A DNA stretch of 64,000 bases from Xiphophorus maculatus (Eukaryota > Chordata > Actinopteri > Cyprinodontiformes > Poeciliidae). The stretch spans positions 3,554,802 to 3,618,801 of the forward strand of contig NC_036445.1 of the NCBI RefSeq assembly GCF_002775205.1, read 5' to 3'. This document shows, piece by piece, positions 63,221-64,000 of this stretch (position 1 is its first letter; every line of letters starts with the position of its first letter). A program made the position numbers and the translations under genes. The notes beneath the pieces were generated by a model that had not been told where the DNA came from, did no database searches, and saw only the letters and a program-made list of their open reading frames with translations.

Positions 63221-64000
63221 CATGTTGATGTCAGGGATTACTGTCAATTGGATGCTCCATGCTGAAACTAGATTCATATCACTACTGTTTTAGACACAAC
63301 AGAAAAGAACAGGTGGTGAATGTTTCCTGGAGAAGAGAAATCAGTCCCACTAAAATTGTTAAAAGTACAGACATAGTAATTGTCTTAGCACAGGAATAAG
63401 ATATATCATGAATACAACTGGAAAGAAAAAATATTATAAGGATCTTCCAATTTATTTGTAATTACTTTTTTGTTTCCCCTTCTACGATTCGTTATTGAAG
63501 TTATATTGTTTTTTTTAGTTTTTGTGGAGTATATTTAAATTGTTGAATATTTATACACTCTGTAAATATTTATTGGAAATATTTATGTCCATATATGCCT
63601 AAACAACGTATCTTCCTTAAAATGCAAGATTATCCTTTATAACTTACATTTCAATTGTAAATGTCAATTGGGTTTTTCTTTCTCATTTTACCTGACATGT
63701 CGTGTATGAACCTTAGGAAATAGTTTTTCTAATATAAATTACAGATAAAACATTATGCAGTCATTGATGCTCTTGTATAATACATTAAAGGTAATTTTAT
63801 ATTATTTTTGAACTTTAGGTGTGTATATTTGTGTGATTTATTCAATGTGTATCTCACCTATGGACTGCTAGAAAAATTCTAAAGGCCTCTCTGAATCCTA
63901 TAATGATAGTGGGTGTAGAAAAAGCATGAATAAATGTTACCCTTTTTTGCTTTCCAAAAAAAAGAAGTAAATTCATACCTAGAAAAGAAAAACCTGATTA
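63221..64000 (+). other. 3' flank of locus E, duplicate of gene C flank
   Basis: AT-rich and near-identical to 49125-49905, including AATAAA at 63929-63934. No other feature seen. Confidence 0.7.

Overview
This is a stretch of teleost fish nuclear genome, probably a percomorph and possibly a cyprinodontiform (the tRNA-type SINE at 44.1 kb is the main hint). It has GT-AG introns, AT-rich spacers, hAT and Tc1-like MITEs, L2-like LINE tails and a fish-type SINE. All recognisable genes lie on the + strand. Their order is LSR (3' end), then MAG/Siglec-4, then a tandem array of CD22-like/Siglec-like receptors. That matches the LSR...MAG-CD22 order known from mammals, but nothing resembling USF2 or hepcidin is visible between LSR and MAG.

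Layout. 0.9-4.1 kb: last three coding exons and 3'UTR of LSR (angulin-1). 4.1-21.7 kb: noncoding DNA with several TEs, a 1.5-kb foldback element carrying a palindromic 21-bp minisatellite, overlapping inverted repeats and weak candidates for mag 5' noncoding exons. 21.8-29.1 kb: complete mag (10 coding exons, about 649 aa, five Ig domains, TM, two-tyrosine tail). 33.9-38.3 kb: siglec-like gene A (V + 3 C2, TM, ITIM/ITSM-type tail). 40.6-42.9 kb: gene B (V + 2 C2, TM, ITAM-like tail). 46.6-49.1 kb: gene C (V + 1 C2, TM, degenerate ITAM). 52.4-56.7 kb: gene D (V + C2 + three intact and one nonsense-bearing C2 exon, TM, ITAM-like tail). 61.4-63.2 kb: locus E, a decayed fragment related to gene C.

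All Ig exons are phase 1-1, so domains can be gained, lost or skipped without a frameshift, and the array shows this happening. There is a tandem duplication with a period of about 14 kb, an exactly 426-bp tandem exon expansion in gene D, hybrid exons, relic tail exons in the spacers, and TE insertions present in only one paralogous copy that order the events. The four Siglec-like V domains and MAG keep the F-strand arginine that binds sialic acid. The best candidate for something undescribed is the tail of genes B and D. It fits a complete ITAM (DxxYxxL-x8-YxxI), whereas gene A next door has inhibitory motifs, so the cluster looks like a paired inhibitory/activating sialic-acid receptor family with a built-in activation motif.

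Exon boundaries were read by eye from splice signals, frame and phase. No database search, RNA data or structure prediction was available.
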